A stretch of DNA of 5,057 bases from Halobacteriales archaeon QS_9_68_42 (GTDB lineage Archaea; Halobacteriota; Halobacteria; Halobacteriales; Haloarculaceae). Position 1 is the first letter of the stretch. Every line of letters begins with the position of its first letter. The stretch lies in assembly GCA_003022905.1 (NCBI GenBank), contig PXSE01000070.1, forward strand, positions 2,162 through 7,218. The letters are read 5' to 3'. The translations under genes were made by a program, and so were the position numbers. Below are positions 4,746-5,057 of this stretch, in pieces. The notes under the pieces are model-generated. The model was not told where the DNA came from. It did no database searches and worked only from the letters and a program-made list of their open reading frames with translations.

Positions 4746-5021
4746 ATGGAGGCCGCTCTCTGGTACGTGCTGTCGGGGACGCGCGGCGGTGCGAACCGCG
4801 CGCGCATCCTCCAGGCGCTGGACGAGCGGCCGCGAAACGCCAACCAACTGGCCGAGGACCTCGACCTCGACTACAAGACGGTGCGGCACCACCTCGACGT
4901 GCTCCAAGAGAACAACGTCATCACCGACAGCGGCGACGACTACGGCAAGATATATCTGCCGAGCGAGGCGACCCGTGTGCACTGGGAGACCGTCGAAGAG
5001 ATACTCCAGCAGGTGACGTAG
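4746..5021 (+). CDS. Small winged helix-turn-helix transcriptional regulator
   Basis: This 91-residue protein is almost entirely one ArsR-like winged-helix domain. It begins MEAALWYVLSGTRGGANRAR (1-20). The segment ILQALDERPRNANQLAEDLD (21-40) gives helix one and the first HTH helix. LDYKTVRHHLDVLQENNVI (41-59) contains the recognition helix (about 42-55), and a wing follows at 60-71. The start ALWYVLSGTRGGxNRARI and the phrase RPRNANQLAEDLDLDYKTVRHHL are typical of a widespread haloarchaeal group of one-domain regulators. There is no metal-binding cysteine pair and no sensor domain, so the signal is unknown. I chose the ATG at 4746 over the GTG at 4731 because of the TATA position and the family's usual N-terminus. 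In its last codons it carries AGGTGA, a ribosome-binding site for a gene starting 2 nt after its stop. Confidence 0.85.
   Translation: MEAALWYVLSGTRGGANRARILQALDERPRNANQLAEDLDLDYKTVRHHLDVLQENNVITDSGDDYGKIYLPSEATRVHWETVEEILQQVT
5011..5016 (+). promoter_or_regulatory. Shine-Dalgarno site inside the end of the wHTH gene
   Basis: AGGTGA lies 6 nt before the ATG at 5023 and overlaps the last wHTH codons. It indicates translational coupling with a downstream gene. Confidence 0.5.
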
Positions 5022-5022
5022 T

Positions 5023-5057
5023 ATGGTGGAATTTGGGAAAGCGCATATGAGGACGTG
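5023..5057 (+). CDS. Probable start of a downstream gene (runs off the right edge)
   Basis: Only 11 codons are visible (MVEFGKAHMRT), too few to name a family. The case for a gene is positional: a well-spaced AGGTGA site and a start 2 nt after the wHTH stop. Small wHTH genes of this type are often paired with a short membrane-protein gene in haloarchaea, but these residues neither support nor exclude that. A second ATG at 5047 is possible. Confidence 0.4.
   Translation, partial: MVEFGKAHMRT

Noticed and set aside
1..5057. CRISPR array, inteins, integrase or complete insertion sequence
   Set aside because: There is no direct-repeat and spacer pattern, no splicing motifs and no transposase or integrase ORF in any frame.

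Overview
The window looks like chromosomal DNA of a halophilic archaeon (class Halobacteria). It is GC-rich. The soluble proteins are strongly acidic, several starts sit about 25 nt behind an A/T-rich TATA-like box (leaderless transcription), and several families are ones I know from haloarchaea (DUF433, MTH865-like, DUF357, REC-wHTH regulator, small wHTH). These family names come from recognising sequence patterns, not from a search.

Left half, minus strand. Reading right to left: an SCP2-like lipid-carrier protein (2162-1740), an MTH865-like small protein (1668-1414), an orphan response regulator with a winged-helix output domain (1290-634), then about 530 bp without a convincing gene, and the first 33 codons of a DUF433 protein that leaves the window at base 1. 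The gene-poor stretch is not featureless. From about 358 to 611 it holds closely packed hairpins, including a four-way-junction (cloverleaf-like) fold at 521-611. Three of the hairpins are capped by the same C-GAA-G loop. It is the best candidate in the window for something undescribed: a structured RNA, or a mobile-element end or remnant.

Right half, plus strand. Divergent from the SCP2-like gene is a 628-residue integral membrane protein made of four diverged copies of a four-helix module (about 16 membrane segments). It is followed by a leaderless DUF357 gene, a long imperfect palindrome that starts on that gene's stop codon (4506-4579), a small winged-helix regulator (4746-5021), and the probable start of a gene translationally linked to it at the right edge.

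How the genes work together: nothing here forms a recognisable pathway. The minus-strand genes have separate promoter-like or ribosome-binding signals and look loosely clustered. The two regulators have no visible partner kinase or target in the window. The only likely operon is the small wHTH gene with the gene starting at 5023.
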